A stretch of 64,000 nucleotides of DNA from Clostridia bacterium (GCA_017396845.1 JAFQKQ010000010.1:120483-184482); one strand, 5' to 3'. Shown: positions 24,042-32,639, counted from the stretch's first letter. Numbers and translations: made by a program. The notes: generated by a model from the sequence alone, not told the origin.

Positions 24042-24689
24042 ATGGTTTATATCGTAAAAAAGATGGAAAAGGGTGTTCAGCCTTATCAGTTTGACGGCGA
24101 ATTCGATCCCAAGAAGCCGTTTATGCCCTATGAGGCGCTGAATGAAGCGGAAATCGCCGATTACGAGTGGTTTGACAAGTATCCGGTTTCCTTCCCGGCG
24201 TTTGCGCGCGTGGGCTGGAACGAGGACGGGCTTTTCGTACTGATGTATGCGAAGGAAGAGACCATCTGCAAGGAGGTTTATCAGTGGGGAAGCCTTCAGT
24301 GCATGGACAGCTGCATGGAGTTCTTCGTGTGCCCCTTCCCGGAGTCGGATGACAGATATTTGAACATTGAAATCAACCCCATTCCCACGGCGCATGTGGG
24401 CCTTGGAAACGGAAGATATGAGCGCGCGGTATACGACGGCCCCGTAGAAGGCATGGATATCACGGTCAGCCGCCACGAAGGCAAATACTGGGCGATCAGC
24501 TATCGGATCCCGGCAAAGCTTCTCAAAGAAATCTTCGGGAAAGAGCTTGCCGGCGGACAGAAGATGCGCGCGAACTTTTTCAAGTGCTCCGGCACCATTC
24601 ATCCACATTTTGGCACCTGGAATCACGTAACGACCGAAAAACCCGATTTCCATACGCCCGACTGCTTCGGCGAGCTGATTCTGGAATAA
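24042..24689 (+). CDS. Carbohydrate-binding family 9-like protein
   Basis: This 215-residue single-domain protein resembles the CBM9-like beta-sandwich of xylanases: YEWFDKYPVSFPAFARVGWNEDG, then DSCMEFFVCP and NIEINP, and a C-terminal HTPDCFGEL. There is no signal peptide and no catalytic module, as is common for stand-alone cytoplasmic CBM9-like proteins in gut Clostridia. The start at 24042 has GGAGGG upstream. It may bind sugar ligands, but the role is unknown. It follows parB closely, probably by read-through. Confidence 0.75.
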   Translation: MVYIVKKMEKGVQPYQFDGEFDPKKPFMPYEALNEAEIADYEWFDKYPVSFPAFARVGWNEDGLFVLMYAKEETICKEVYQWGSLQCMDSCMEFFVCPFPESDDRYLNIEINPIPTAHVGLGNGRYERAVYDGPVEGMDITVSRHEGKYWAISYRIPAKLLKEIFGKELAGGQKMRANFFKCSGTIHPHFGTWNHVTTEKPDFHTPDCFGELILE

Positions 24690-24753
24690 AGGGTTATCGG
24701 TGCTTTTTCGAGGACTTCAAATAAGTGCGAACATTAATAGAGGAGGTAGAAAT

Positions 24754-25065
24754 ATGCTGATTGTAAACATCGACTACATTCCTGGAAAAGAATTTGAGGT
24801 ACTGGGTCTTGTAAAGGGTACGGTTGTTCAGTCGAAGCACTTCGGAAAGGACTTTATGGCTGGCATGAGAACGCTGGTCGGCGGAGAGATCAAGGGCTAT
24901 ACGGAAATGCTTGTGGAAGCGAGAAATATCGCAACCAAACGCATGGAGGAAGAAGCTTTGAAGCTCGGCGCGGATGCGGTTGTCGGCATTCACTACGGTT
25001 CTTCAGCCATCATGCAGGGTGCGGCGGAAGTCATTGCATACGGAACCGCGGTAAAATTTAAATAA
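24754..25065 (+). CDS. YbjQ/UPF0145 family protein
   Basis: This 103-residue YbjQ-type protein carries the family signature of conserved Gly residues: VLGLVKGTVVQSKHFGKD, then VGGEIKGYTEMLVEAR and LGADAVVGIHY. Members form pentameric rings. A heavy-metal-binding name is sometimes used, but the function is unproven. The ATG at 24754 follows a strong AGGAGG. An upstream in-frame ATG at 24700 lacks a ribosome site. Confidence 0.9.
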   Translation: MLIVNIDYIPGKEFEVLGLVKGTVVQSKHFGKDFMAGMRTLVGGEIKGYTEMLVEARNIATKRMEEEALKLGADAVVGIHYGSSAIMQGAAEVIAYGTAVKFK

Positions 25066-25083
25066 TCGGATAAGATGAATCCG

Positions 25084-25125
25084 GCGCTTGCGCATGGGAA
25101 TATGCGCAGGCGCTTGATGTTATTT
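25084..25125 (+). terminator. Terminator after the YbjQ gene
   Basis: A 12-bp stem with one G-T pair (25084-25095 with 25102-25113) and a 6-nt loop is followed by the T-rich sequence TTGATGTTATTT. Confidence 0.6.
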
Positions 25126-25161
25126 AGGAGAGTAAAATACAAAGCGAGGGGAGATTAATCA

Positions 25162-27342
25162 GTGGCGTTTGAAAAATCGGTCTTTATTACATCTTATATC
25201 CCCTTTGAAAAGGAATTTAAGGATACCTGTCCCGCGCCGCTTCTGAGAAAGAAGTTCTCGCTGAACGCGTTTACGAATGCACGTTTGAACGTGTGTGCGC
25301 TCGGGTACGGGGAGTTTTATATAAACGGAAAACTCGTTACGGAGGACAAGCTCATTTCCCCCGTCAGCGATTATACGAAAACGCTCTGGTATACGTCTTA
25401 CGATGTTGCGCATCTTTTGCATGCGGGCGAAAACGTATTTGCCGCCGTACTTGGAAACGGCTGGTATAACGAGCCGTTTAAAACGTCGTGGGATCACGAC
25501 ACTGCGCCGTGGCGCGATCAGCCGAAACTGCTCATGGAGCTGATAATAGACGGCGAAACAGCCGTATATACCGGCGAAGAGTGGCGTTTGAAGCCGGACA
25601 GCGCGATTATCTATAATCACTTGAGAAGCGGTGAGTATTTTGATGCGAGAAAGCACGTAAAGGGCTGGAACGACGTTTCCTTCGACGATTCCGATTGGGG
25701 ATATGCCCGGATCGACCCAAATCCGCCTGCGGGCGTTCTCAGAAAATGCGTATGCCCGCCGATCCGCGAAAAGGAGATTATCCCCGCAAAGCGGGTAATC
25801 CGCGGTGAGAACGGCAAGTGGATATTTGATATGGGGCGCAATATCTCAGGATATGCGCGCGTAAGCGTCAAAGAAAAATGCGGAACCGAGATCACCATCC
25901 GCTACTCCGAGGAGATCAACGAAGACGGCACGCTGAATCTGAACCGCATGTTCTCTCATTACAAACAGAGTCCGTTTATGACCGATAAATTCATATCAAA
26001 CGGAGAAGCGTGGGAGTTTTCGCCCCGGTTCACCTATCACGGCTTCAGGTTCGCAGAGATTTCCGGCCTCACGGGCGTTCCTTCAAAGGAAACGGTAAAG
26101 GGTGTATTCCTCCATCAGGATGTTGAGATGCTTTCGGGCTTTGAATGCTCGAACGAAGCGCTTACGAGGCTTTTTGAAATCGGTCAGGTATCCACGCTTT
26201 CAAATCTCATGTACATGCCCACGGACTGTCCGACCCGCGAAAAGCTTGGCTGGGCGAACGATGCGCAGGCCTCCTGCGAGCAGATGCTTCTGAATTTTGA
26301 TACCGTAGAGTTTTTCAAAAAGTGGCTTCAGGATATCTATGACGCGATGCGCCCGGACGGCGCAATGCCCGGAATCATTCCCACGTCCGGCTGGGGCTAT
26401 GAATGGGGAAACGGTCCCGTTTCGGACGGTATACTCTTTGAAGTGCCGGAAAAGCTGTACAGGTATGCGGGAAACAAACAGATACTGATCGATTCTCTTC
26501 CCTATTTCAGAAGGTATTTTGCCTACCTTGAAACGAGGAGAGAGGAAGACGGACATATTCATTTCGGCCTTGACGACTGGGCGCCGCCCACGCCCGATTA
26601 CAAATCCAAAACGCCCGCCTGCTTTATTAACGCCGTCCTGCGGATAAAGTTTTTGAAAATTGCAGCGCTCGCTGCGAAGCTTGAAGGAACCAATCCTGCG
26701 GAGTTTGATGAGGAGATTTACTCCTCCATCCGGAGCTTCCGGTCGGATTTCATCGATAATGACGGAAGTGTACGCGTAAAAACCATGACCGCCGCCGCTA
26801 TGGTCATCCATCACCGGCTGTATGACGATTTTGACGCTGTTAAACGGCAGCTGATCGATTTCATGCACGAATACGATTTCCACCACGACTGCGGCATGGT
26901 GGGTCTTCCCTGCCTGTATCCCGCGCTTAACGCATGCGGACGCGAGGATCTGGCGCTCAAGGTTCTGACGGCGGAAGGCTACCCGGGCTTCATGAACTGG
27001 CTTGATAAAGGCGCTACCACTCTCTGGGAAAACTGGCAGTGCGGCAACTCCCATAACCACCACATGTATTCCTCTTTCATGGCATGGCTCATTCAAACCG
27101 TCGGCGGCATCCGAATCGACTACAGAGAAGATAAGCCCAAGATTATCATCCGCCCCGCGTTCGTAGAAGGGCTCGACTGGGCAAGAGCGCATAGGGATAT
27201 TGAGGAAGGCAGAATCGAAACCGAGTGGAAGCGGGAAGGAGATAAAGTAAGCCTCAGAATCAAAACGCCTGTGAAGGCGGCGGTTGTGATGGATGGGAAG
27301 GAAATGTGGATTGAGGAAGGGGAATACGGGGAACTGGTATAG
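25162..27342 (+). CDS. Alpha-L-rhamnosidase (GH78)
   Basis: This 726-residue GH78 enzyme removes L-rhamnose from plant glycosides or pectin side chains. Beta-sandwich modules form the N-terminal half, with NVFAAVLGNGWYN and the bacterial rhamnosidase block FDMGRNISGYARV. An (alpha/alpha)6 barrel follows, containing TDCPTREKLGWANDA, in which Glu360 is the likely general acid, and GATTLWENWQ with the likely base Glu. No signal peptide is seen, so the substrate is probably imported first. The start is GTG behind GAGGGGAG. Confidence 0.92.
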   Translation: MAFEKSVFITSYIPFEKEFKDTCPAPLLRKKFSLNAFTNARLNVCALGYGEFYINGKLVTEDKLISPVSDYTKTLWYTSYDVAHLLHAGENVFAAVLGNGWYNEPFKTSWDHDTAPWRDQPKLLMELIIDGETAVYTGEEWRLKPDSAIIYNHLRSGEYFDARKHVKGWNDVSFDDSDWGYARIDPNPPAGVLRKCVCPPIREKEIIPAKRVIRGENGKWIFDMGRNISGYARVSVKEKCGTEITIRYSEEINEDGTLNLNRMFSHYKQSPFMTDKFISNGEAWEFSPRFTYHGFRFAEISGLTGVPSKETVKGVFLHQDVEMLSGFECSNEALTRLFEIGQVSTLSNLMYMPTDCPTREKLGWANDAQASCEQMLLNFDTVEFFKKWLQDIYDAMRPDGAMPGIIPTSGWGYEWGNGPVSDGILFEVPEKLYRYAGNKQILIDSLPYFRRYFAYLETRREEDGHIHFGLDDWAPPTPDYKSKTPACFINAVLRIKFLKIAALAAKLEGTNPAEFDEEIYSSIRSFRSDFIDNDGSVRVKTMTAAAMVIHHRLYDDFDAVKRQLIDFMHEYDFHHDCGMVGLPCLYPALNACGREDLALKVLTAEGYPGFMNWLDKGATTLWENWQCGNSHNHHMYSSFMAWLIQTVGGIRIDYREDKPKIIIRPAFVEGLDWARAHRDIEEGRIETEWKREGDKVSLRIKTPVKAAVVMDGKEMWIEEGEYGELV

Positions 27343-27655
27343 TGCGGAAAGCAGATACGAACCCTCGCAGTCTGCTTCGAAGACAAGGCATATGGAAAAA
27401 GCGAAATCGTAAATAAAGAAGATTTGTCGGCTAACGTGCCTCTTGCCGCCCTTCTGCGAAGAAGGGCGGGAGACTGCGCGAGCGGTGGAGGGTGCGGCGC
27501 AGACAGCAGGGAATGCTGTACTGTTTTAGAATGCTTAGGCGGCTGATTTCGCAAACGATACAATAGGAAACTCCCGCTTTACAACGTCTTTGAAAGAACG
27601 TCGTAAAGCGGGAGTTTGTTTTGTATAGTTACGGGCGATTATCCGATTCCCGCAA
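27343..27655. other. 313-nt intergenic region without a gene
   Basis: Around 27440-27490 lies a degenerate element with CCCTTCTGCGAAGAAGGG (a perfect short hairpin) and GGAGACTGCGCGAGCGGTGG. This looks like the repeated intergenic elements common in gut Clostridia, but no second close copy is visible here. The 3' part is the terminator at 27568-27622. Confidence 0.5.
27568..27622. terminator. Bidirectional terminator between rhamnosidase and mnmA
   Basis: A 19-bp stem with a single G-T pair (27568-27586 with 27599-27617) is followed by TTGTTTTGT on the plus strand. It can serve both converging genes. Confidence 0.85.
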
Positions 27656-28747
27656 TTACAATTTCCTCTCCGTACGATCAATCGTCGCGCCGCCCAGGCA
27701 TTCATCGTCTTTATAGAACGCTACAGTCTGGCCGGGGGTTACAGCTCTTTGGGGAATTTCGAATTCTATGTGTACGTTTCCGTTTTCAAGCGGGGTGACG
27801 GTTACCGGGGTCAGGGGCTGGCGGTGGCGGAATCTGGCCGTTACGGAAATGCTGCTTCCGATGGGGCAGGGGGGATTTTCGATGATCCATCCGGCGTTTT
27901 CGGCGATGGCGGATGTTGAGAAAAGGCGGGGACTTGATTCGCCCTGCTCTACGATCAACTGGTTTTTATTCAGATCCTTGTCCACTACAAACCATCTTTC
28001 GCAGGTTCCGCGCCCGCCGATGCCAAGGCCGCGCCTTTGACCAAGGGTATAGTACATAAGTCCGTCGTGCCTTCCTACCACTTCGCCGGACGGGGTGACG
28101 ATTTTTCCGGGCTGGGCGGGCAGGTATTCGGACAAAAAGCGCTTGAAATTGCGTTCGCCGATAAAGCACACGCCCGTGGAATCCTTTTTTTCGCTTACCG
28201 GAATGCCGGCTTCCCTTGCAAGGGCGCGGATTTCGGCCTTTGTTAGATTTGTTACGGGAAACATGGCTTTTGAAAGCTGCTTTTGATTTAGAAGGCAGAG
28301 AAAATAGGTCTGATCCTTGTTTTCATCCTTTGCGCGCAGAAGCCTGTAAAGCCCGTCGCGCTTTTCCACGCCGGCAAAGTGACCGGTGGCGAGAAGGTCG
28401 GCTTCCAGGGACATAGCGAAATCCAGAAGCGGCGCAAATTTGATTTCGCGGTTGCAAAGCACGTCCGGGTTCGGCGTGCGGCCGCGCCTGTACTCATCAA
28501 GGAAGTGCGTAAATACGCGGTCCATATATTCCTTTGCAAAGTTTACGGCGAAATAGGGAATGTCGATTTTATCGCAAACGTCGCGTACATCCAGCCAGTC
28601 GCGCTCACTGGTGCATACGCCGCCGTCCTCTTCCTTTTCTTCCCAGTTGTTCATAAATACGCCGATTACGTCGTAGCCCTGCTTTTTCAGAAGATATGCT
28701 GCTACCGACGAGTCTACGCCGCCGGACATGCCGACTACGATTCGCAT
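27656..28747 (-). CDS. mnmA: tRNA-specific 2-thiouridylase
   Basis: MnmA thiolates U34 of Lys, Glu and Gln tRNAs. This 363-residue protein begins with the PP-loop GMSGGVDSSVAA. It carries the two catalytic Cys in NPDVLCNREIKF and STGVCFIGERNF and ends with the usual C-terminal beta domain. ATG 28747 has GGAGGG upstream. The longer frame from 28783 would begin upstream of the ribosome site. It is monocistronic, with its own promoter and terminator. Confidence 0.96.
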   Translation of the reverse strand: MRIVVGMSGGVDSSVAAYLLKKQGYDVIGVFMNNWEEKEEDGGVCTSERDWLDVRDVCDKIDIPYFAVNFAKEYMDRVFTHFLDEYRRGRTPNPDVLCNREIKFAPLLDFAMSLEADLLATGHFAGVEKRDGLYRLLRAKDENKDQTYFLCLLNQKQLSKAMFPVTNLTKAEIRALAREAGIPVSEKKDSTGVCFIGERNFKRFLSEYLPAQPGKIVTPSGEVVGRHDGLMYYTLGQRRGLGIGGRGTCERWFVVDKDLNKNQLIVEQGESSPRLFSTSAIAENAGWIIENPPCPIGSSISVTARFRHRQPLTPVTVTPLENGNVHIEFEIPQRAVTPGQTVAFYKDDECLGGATIDRTERKL

Positions 28748-28781
28748 AATAAATCCCTCCGGTTCGGGTTTGTATGGCTTC

Positions 28782-28810
28782 ATTATAGCTCTGCCGGGTG
28801 CGGATTACAA
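28782..28810 (-). promoter_or_regulatory. mnmA promoter
   Basis: On the minus strand TTGTAA (28810-28805), 17 nt, TATAAT (28787-28782), 35 nt before the start codon. Confidence 0.75.
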
Positions 28811-28928
28811 GAACGAAGGCGTTATATTATCTTGCTTCTTTTTTACCGGGCGTGTAGCGAAGCGGCGTTTTGCCGTGATATGGTATGAACCGAGGGAAAG
28901 ATTTTTATATTAGAAGGGAGGGAAAGGA

Positions 28929-29150
28929 ATGGCGCTTAATGATGTTGTTCTGATTGCGCAGGGGATCGGTGTGCTGATTTCCGTATGGGGCACGTTTTCG
29001 GCGCTCCGCGCGCGGGATAACGAGCGGGCGGCAAAGCTTGGCGAGATCAAAACGGAGATCCGGTATCTGATTATGAGGATTGACAGACTGGAGAGAGAAA
29101 GCAGGAAAAACCACAATCGCGGGGACGATGAGGAAAGGGTGATCGCATGA
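28929..29150 (+). CDS. Small membrane protein, holin-associated (XhlA/BhlA-like)
   Basis: This 73-residue protein has one hydrophobic segment (about 5-24: VVLIAQGIGVLISVWGTFSA) followed by a charged coiled-coil tail with EIRYLIMRIDRLERE. That layout is typical of hemolysin XhlA and other holin partner proteins in phages of Bacillota. The ATG has GGGAGGGAAAGGA before it. The next gene, overlapping by 4 nt, is a holin. No other phage gene is nearby, so it is either a prophage remnant or a domesticated lysis or export pair. Confidence 0.6.
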   Translation: MALNDVVLIAQGIGVLISVWGTFSALRARDNERAAKLGEIKTEIRYLIMRIDRLERESRKNHNRGDDEERVIA

Positions 29151-29332
29151 TGCAGAAGAGATGGAAGAGCTGGGCGATGTGGACGAGCCTTGCGGCGCTT
29201 ATTGCGTTTTGCCTGAAGGAATTTGCGGGAATCGACATAGGAGATAAGCTGGACGGCCTTTTGAATGTGCTGCTTCCCGTGCTTGTGGCGTTCGGCGTCG
29301 TAAACAACCCAACATCCAGCGATTCGCTGTAG
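29147..29332 (+). CDS. Phage-type holin (phi LC3 family-like)
   Basis: This 61-residue membrane protein has two hydrophobic stretches (AMWTSLAALIAFCL and LDGLLNVLLPVLVAFGVV) and ends in VNNPTSSDSL. That ending resembles the GIVNNPT terminus of phi LC3-type holins. Such holins form membrane lesions that release endolysin, but no endolysin gene is adjacent. It overlaps the preceding small gene by 4 nt. Confidence 0.65.
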   Translation: MMQKRWKSWAMWTSLAALIAFCLKEFAGIDIGDKLDGLLNVLLPVLVAFGVVNNPTSSDSL

Positions 29333-29365
29333 ATACTTAAGGATTCCTGATATAGTGATTTGCCG

Positions 29366-29413
29366 TTGAATCCCTCCCGTAAACATGCTATAATGGCTTT
29401 GACGGGAGGGATT
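29366..29413 (+). promoter_or_regulatory. Promoter with flanking 12-bp inverted repeat
   Basis: TTGAAT (29366-29371), 17 nt, TATAAT (29389-29394). A perfect inverted repeat, AATCCCTCCCGT (29369-29380) and ACGGGAGGGATT (29402-29413), brackets the -10. The right arm includes the ribosome site of the next gene. This is an operator-like layout. Confidence 0.65.
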
Positions 29414-29417
29414 TACT

Positions 29418-30551
29418 GTGGATTTTACAAATTTACGTATCTTTTTGGATTCGCTGATTGAAAAATCGATTCCAGGCGTAGATATGACGGTGTATATCGA
29501 TCATAAGCCGGTTTTCCGCCACGGCGCGGGCATGCGCGACCGCGAGAAAGGGCTTCCCATCGAAGGAAACGAAACCTATTTCGGCTATTCGGTCACGAAG
29601 CTGTTTACCTGCGTATGCGCCCTCACGCTGTTTGAAAAGGGCGAATTCCTGATGACGGATCCGGTGGGCGAATATCTTGAGGAATTCGGGGATATGCTCG
29701 TAAAAGAGACGGATGATAAGGGGAATGAACGCGTCAGACCGGCCAGAAGACAGATGACCGTGCGCGATTTGTTCACCATGAGCGCCGGGCTTGATTACGA
29801 TCTGAAAACGCCTGAGATTTTACAGGCGGTTCGGGATACAAACGGCGAAGCGCCGACGAGGGAGATTGTACGCGCGATTGCGAAAAGGCCGCTGAGCTTT
29901 GATCCGGGCGAGAGATGGCAGTACAGTCTGTGCCACGATGTGCTGGGCGCACTGGTTGAGGTAATCAGCGGCATGCGATTTGAAACCTATATGAAAAAGA
30001 CGATCTTTGAACCGCTGGGCATGAAATCAAGCGCGATGCATATTACGGATCATTTGCGGGCGAGAATGGCGTCGCAGTATGAAAATGTGAACGGAGATGT
30101 GCGGCTGATTGATAAAAGCGCGCTCTATGTGCTGGGACCCAAATACGACAGCGGCGGAGCGGGACTGATTACAACGGTCGATGATTATATCCGCCTTGCC
30201 GATGCGCTGGCTTCGGGCGGCATTGGATTGACCGGCGAAAGAATCCTTTCCCGGCAGTCAATCGACCTTATGAGAACCAACCATTTGAACGATATTCAGA
30301 TGAAAGACTTTAACTGGATTCAGATGCGCGGCTACGGCTATGGCCTCGGTGTTCGGACAATGGTCGACAGAAGCCAGGGTTCGCTTTCGCCCGTGGGCGA
30401 ATTCGGCTGGGGCGGCGCTGCGGGCGCGTATGTTCTGATCGATCCCGAGAGGAAATTAAGCGCCTATTTTGCAGAGCACATGAAAAACAGCCTGGAGCCC
30501 TATGTGCATCCGAGACTCAGAAATATACTCTATGCGTGTCTTGAAGCATAA
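29418..30551 (+). CDS. Serine hydrolase, beta-lactamase class C/esterase-like
   Basis: This 377-residue serine hydrolase has the catalytic SxxK motif as YSVTKLF (about residue 57), a Tyr motif in WQYSLCHDVLG and the C-terminal GWGGAAGAY in place of KTG. This set fits the family of penicillin-binding-protein-like esterases and peptidases. No signal peptide is present, so it is probably a cytoplasmic esterase rather than a resistance lactamase. The start is a GTG behind GGGAGGG. The promoter is enclosed by an inverted repeat. Confidence 0.85.
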   Translation: MDFTNLRIFLDSLIEKSIPGVDMTVYIDHKPVFRHGAGMRDREKGLPIEGNETYFGYSVTKLFTCVCALTLFEKGEFLMTDPVGEYLEEFGDMLVKETDDKGNERVRPARRQMTVRDLFTMSAGLDYDLKTPEILQAVRDTNGEAPTREIVRAIAKRPLSFDPGERWQYSLCHDVLGALVEVISGMRFETYMKKTIFEPLGMKSSAMHITDHLRARMASQYENVNGDVRLIDKSALYVLGPKYDSGGAGLITTVDDYIRLADALASGGIGLTGERILSRQSIDLMRTNHLNDIQMKDFNWIQMRGYGYGLGVRTMVDRSQGSLSPVGEFGWGGAAGAYVLIDPERKLSAYFAEHMKNSLEPYVHPRLRNILYACLEA

Positions 30552-30564
30552 ATCAAAAACAGAT

Positions 30565-30608
30565 GCGTCCTTTCCTGTTCTTTCGGATAGGGGAGGGCGC
30601 GCTTTTTT
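30565..30608 (+). terminator. Terminator after the serine hydrolase gene
   Basis: An 11-bp stem with G-T pairs (30565-30575 with 30590-30600) is followed by six T at 30603-30608. Confidence 0.75.
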
Positions 30609-30719
30609 GTATCAAAAATAATAGAATCACTATTAAAACAGGAATAAACGCCGAAATCAGACATAAATAAATAGCAGTACTATTAATTAGTGCGGATTGA
30701 TAAAGCGGAGGAGAGAAAT

Positions 30720-30977
30720 ATGATTCAGAAAGTGATTGAGATTCCGGAGAAGAATACATTTCGAAGAAGAGCTTCGAGGATGAACGAGGTGGAGGATTTT
30801 TTGAAATCCGGGTTTGACTGCGCGGAATATACGCCGGAGGGCGCGGACAATCCCAGACGGGCGTACAACGGCTTGCTAATGGCGATCAGGCGCGCATATC
30901 CCGGAAAAGCAGCGGTGCTATGGAGGCGCGGACGGGTGTATCTGAAAAGAATGAACACAGCCGCGGAGGAAAAATGA
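30720..30977 (+). CDS. Small protein of unknown function
   Basis: This 85-residue basic protein starts at an ATG behind GGAGGAGA. The second half, NPRRAYNGLLMAIRRAYPG and AAVLWRRGRVYLKR, looks like a small folded, Arg-rich nucleic-acid-binding or regulatory domain. I recognise no family. It lies 1 nt before the next unknown gene and after a 110-nt AT-rich spacer with many TA repeats. Confidence 0.6.
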   Translation: MIQKVIEIPEKNTFRRRASRMNEVEDFLKSGFDCAEYTPEGADNPRRAYNGLLMAIRRAYPGKAAVLWRRGRVYLKRMNTAAEEK

Positions 30978-30978
30978 C

Positions 30979-31311
30979 ATGCGGCAGAGCGGCATGGAAG
31001 AGGCGAGAAAGAGAATGGGCGCGCTTCTGGTTACGGACAACGCACAGGCGAGGATTTCGCGGCTGAATGTAAACGCGGGGGAGTTCGCGGCGGATGTGAT
31101 GGAGGGTTATACTGCTTCTCCGGATAACGCGCTTTTGGATCCCACGGAGGTTTTTGCGGTGTTTGAACTGGCTGCAAAAATCGGTCTGAGGGTTAAGGAA
31201 GACGGCGGAGATGCAGCGCTTTCGGCAAAGAATGGACGAGCCTGCGTGGTGGTGAGTTTTGCGGGGCTTTATGCCATTTCAAGAGTGCTGTCAGGCGCGT
31301 CGTGCGCTTAA
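30979..31311 (+). CDS. Small protein of unknown function
   Basis: This 110-residue protein is mostly helical and Ala-rich. It begins MRQSGMEEARKRMG and has ARISRLNVNAGEFAADVMEGY and EVFAVFELAAKIGLRV. No known motif is seen. It starts 1 nt after the stop of the preceding small gene, behind GGAGGAAAA, so the pair is an operon. Both lie just upstream of the rpmG promoter on the same strand. Confidence 0.6.
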   Translation: MRQSGMEEARKRMGALLVTDNAQARISRLNVNAGEFAADVMEGYTASPDNALLDPTEVFAVFELAAKIGLRVKEDGGDAALSAKNGRACVVVSFAGLYAISRVLSGASCA

Positions 31312-31400
31312 AAAGGCGGTATATATGGGGCGCAGAGAGGTAAATCCCGCTTTGACGCCTCAAAATATTGTAAAATTTCGACACTTAACAATAATCCCTA

Positions 31401-31429
31401 TTGAAATATAGGGGGGCATCGACTATACT
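31401..31429 (+). promoter_or_regulatory. Promoter of rpmG-secE-nusG
   Basis: TTGAAA (31401-31406), 17 nt, TATACT (31424-31429). It gives a leader of about 100 nt. Confidence 0.8.
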
Positions 31430-31472
31430 ATATAAGTCTGCCCAAGAATGTGGGTTGCTGTTGTCGTCCAGT

Positions 31473-31506
31473 TCGGCCGGCGCCCGTGCAGATGTGCAGG
31501 GGCCGA
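31473..31506 (+). other. Leader hairpin upstream of rpmG
   Basis: TCGGCC and GGCCGA ends (31473-31478, 31501-31506) enclose CCCGTGCA-GATG-TGCAGGGG, giving a long GC-rich stem just before the rpmG ribosome site. No U-tract follows. It may control mRNA stability or translation. Confidence 0.5.
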
Positions 31507-31534
31507 CCATTCTATCCATAGGAGGTGTCGATTC

Positions 31535-31696
31535 ATGGCATCGGATAAGCGTATTAAGATTGTGCTGGCATGCTCCGAGTGCAAGCAGCGCAATTACAAT
31601 ACCATTAAGAACAAGAAAAACGATCCCGATCGTCTGGAAATGAGCAAGTATTGCCGTTTCTGCAAGAAGCATACTTCGCACAAGGAAGCCAAGTAA
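31535..31696 (+). CDS. rpmG: 50S ribosomal protein L33
   Basis: This 53-residue L33 is of the zinc-binding form: Cys pairs in [12 protein letters not shown] and [10 protein letters not shown] coordinate one zinc. The ATG follows GGAGGTGT. It is the first gene of the common rpmG-secE-nusG order of Bacillota. Confidence 0.96.
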   Translation: MASDKRIKIVLACSECKQRNYNTIKNKKNDPDRLEMSKYCRFCKKHTSHKEAK

Positions 31697-31737
31697 GGTT
31701 TTGTGAGAAGTCGGATCAATTGTGAGGATGTGATTAC

Positions 31738-31989
31738 ATGGCTACGCAGAACGGAGAAAAGAAGGGAAACTTCTTTAAGCGCGTCTGGAAATGGATTGTA
31801 AGGCTTTGCATCAAGATTGGCAAGGCATTCTACAACATGTTCCATGAGATGAAGAAGGTTACCTGGCCGACCAAAAAGGGCCTCGTGAACTATTCTCTGA
31901 TAGTTCTTGCCTTTATGGTAGTGATGGGCGTAATTATCGGCGTGTTCGATCTTGGCGTCAACGAACTGGTCAGGCTGATTATCGGCTGA
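31738..31989 (+). CDS. secE: Preprotein translocase subunit SecE
   Basis: This 83-residue SecE has an amphipathic helix, then the signature FHEMKKVTWPTKKGL and one C-terminal transmembrane helix (about 50-75). It clamps SecY in the membrane channel. nusG follows 17 nt downstream. Confidence 0.95.
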   Translation: MATQNGEKKGNFFKRVWKWIVRLCIKIGKAFYNMFHEMKKVTWPTKKGLVNYSLIVLAFMVVMGVIIGVFDLGVNELVRLIIG

Positions 31990-32006
31990 TTGGCAGGTAG
32001 ATGAGC

Positions 32007-32537
32007 ATGGCGGAAAATGCCGAGATGAACTGGTATGTCGTTCATACCTATTCCGGATACGAAAACAAGGTCAAGGCAAATCTTGAAAAGTCCGTTGAAA
32101 ACAACGGCATGCAGGATCTGATCTCTGAGGTTCAGATTCCGATCGAAGAGGTTGTCGAGATCAAAAACAACAAGCGCCGCGTTGTTCCGCGCAAGCGCAT
32201 GCCGGGTTATGTCCTGGTGCGCATGGTGATGACCAACGAATCCTGGTATTTGGTGCGCAATACCCGCGGTGTGACCGGTTTCGTAGGAACGGGCTCCAAG
32301 CCCACTCCGCTGCCGGATTCTGATTTCGCATCTCTGATGGAAAGCGCGACCACCACCCATGTGGACATCACAGTGGGCGACGAGGTTCGCATTCTCAGCG
32401 GCCTGTTTGAGAATTTCACCGGCCGCGTTACCGAAATCGATAAAGAGAACATGAAGATTCGCGTTATGGTGCCCATGCTCAAGCGCGAAACGCCCGTGGA
32501 TCTCGAATTCGATGAAGTCCTGCGCCTGGAAAGCTGA
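32007..32537 (+). CDS. nusG: Transcription termination/antitermination protein NusG
   Basis: This 176-residue NusG has an NGN domain (MNWYVVHTYSGYENKV, then RRVVPRKRMPGYVLV and TRGVTGFVG) and a C-terminal KOW domain (GDEVRILSGLFENFTG). It binds RNA polymerase and couples it to Rho or the ribosome. The ATG at 32007 is better spaced from GGCAGG than the ATG at 32001; the difference is two residues. Confidence 0.96.
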   Translation: MAENAEMNWYVVHTYSGYENKVKANLEKSVENNGMQDLISEVQIPIEEVVEIKNNKRRVVPRKRMPGYVLVRMVMTNESWYLVRNTRGVTGFVGTGSKPTPLPDSDFASLMESATTTHVDITVGDEVRILSGLFENFTGRVTEIDKENMKIRVMVPMLKRETPVDLEFDEVLRLES

Positions 32538-32578
32538 GGCGCGTTTGTCCGCTTGAAAGCCCTTAGCGGCTTCAGGAA

Positions 32579-32615
32579 GTGGGAGGAGTAAAATCAATCT
32601 GCTCCGCTACACCAC
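32579..32615 (+). promoter_or_regulatory. rplK leader motif
   Basis: GTGGGAGGAG (from 32579) and a closing ACACCAC (to 32615) can pair around a variable centre, 25 nt before rplK. A similar motif precedes rplA at 33095-33123. Such paired leaders are candidates for L1 autoregulatory binding sites. Confidence 0.45.
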
Positions 32616-32639
32616 ATACAGATTAAGGAGGATACCCCC

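Noticed and set aside
27400-27500. Mobile miniature element related to the spacer at 60295-60416
   Set aside because: Both are GC-rich and foldable, but I could not align them convincingly, and no target duplication is visible.
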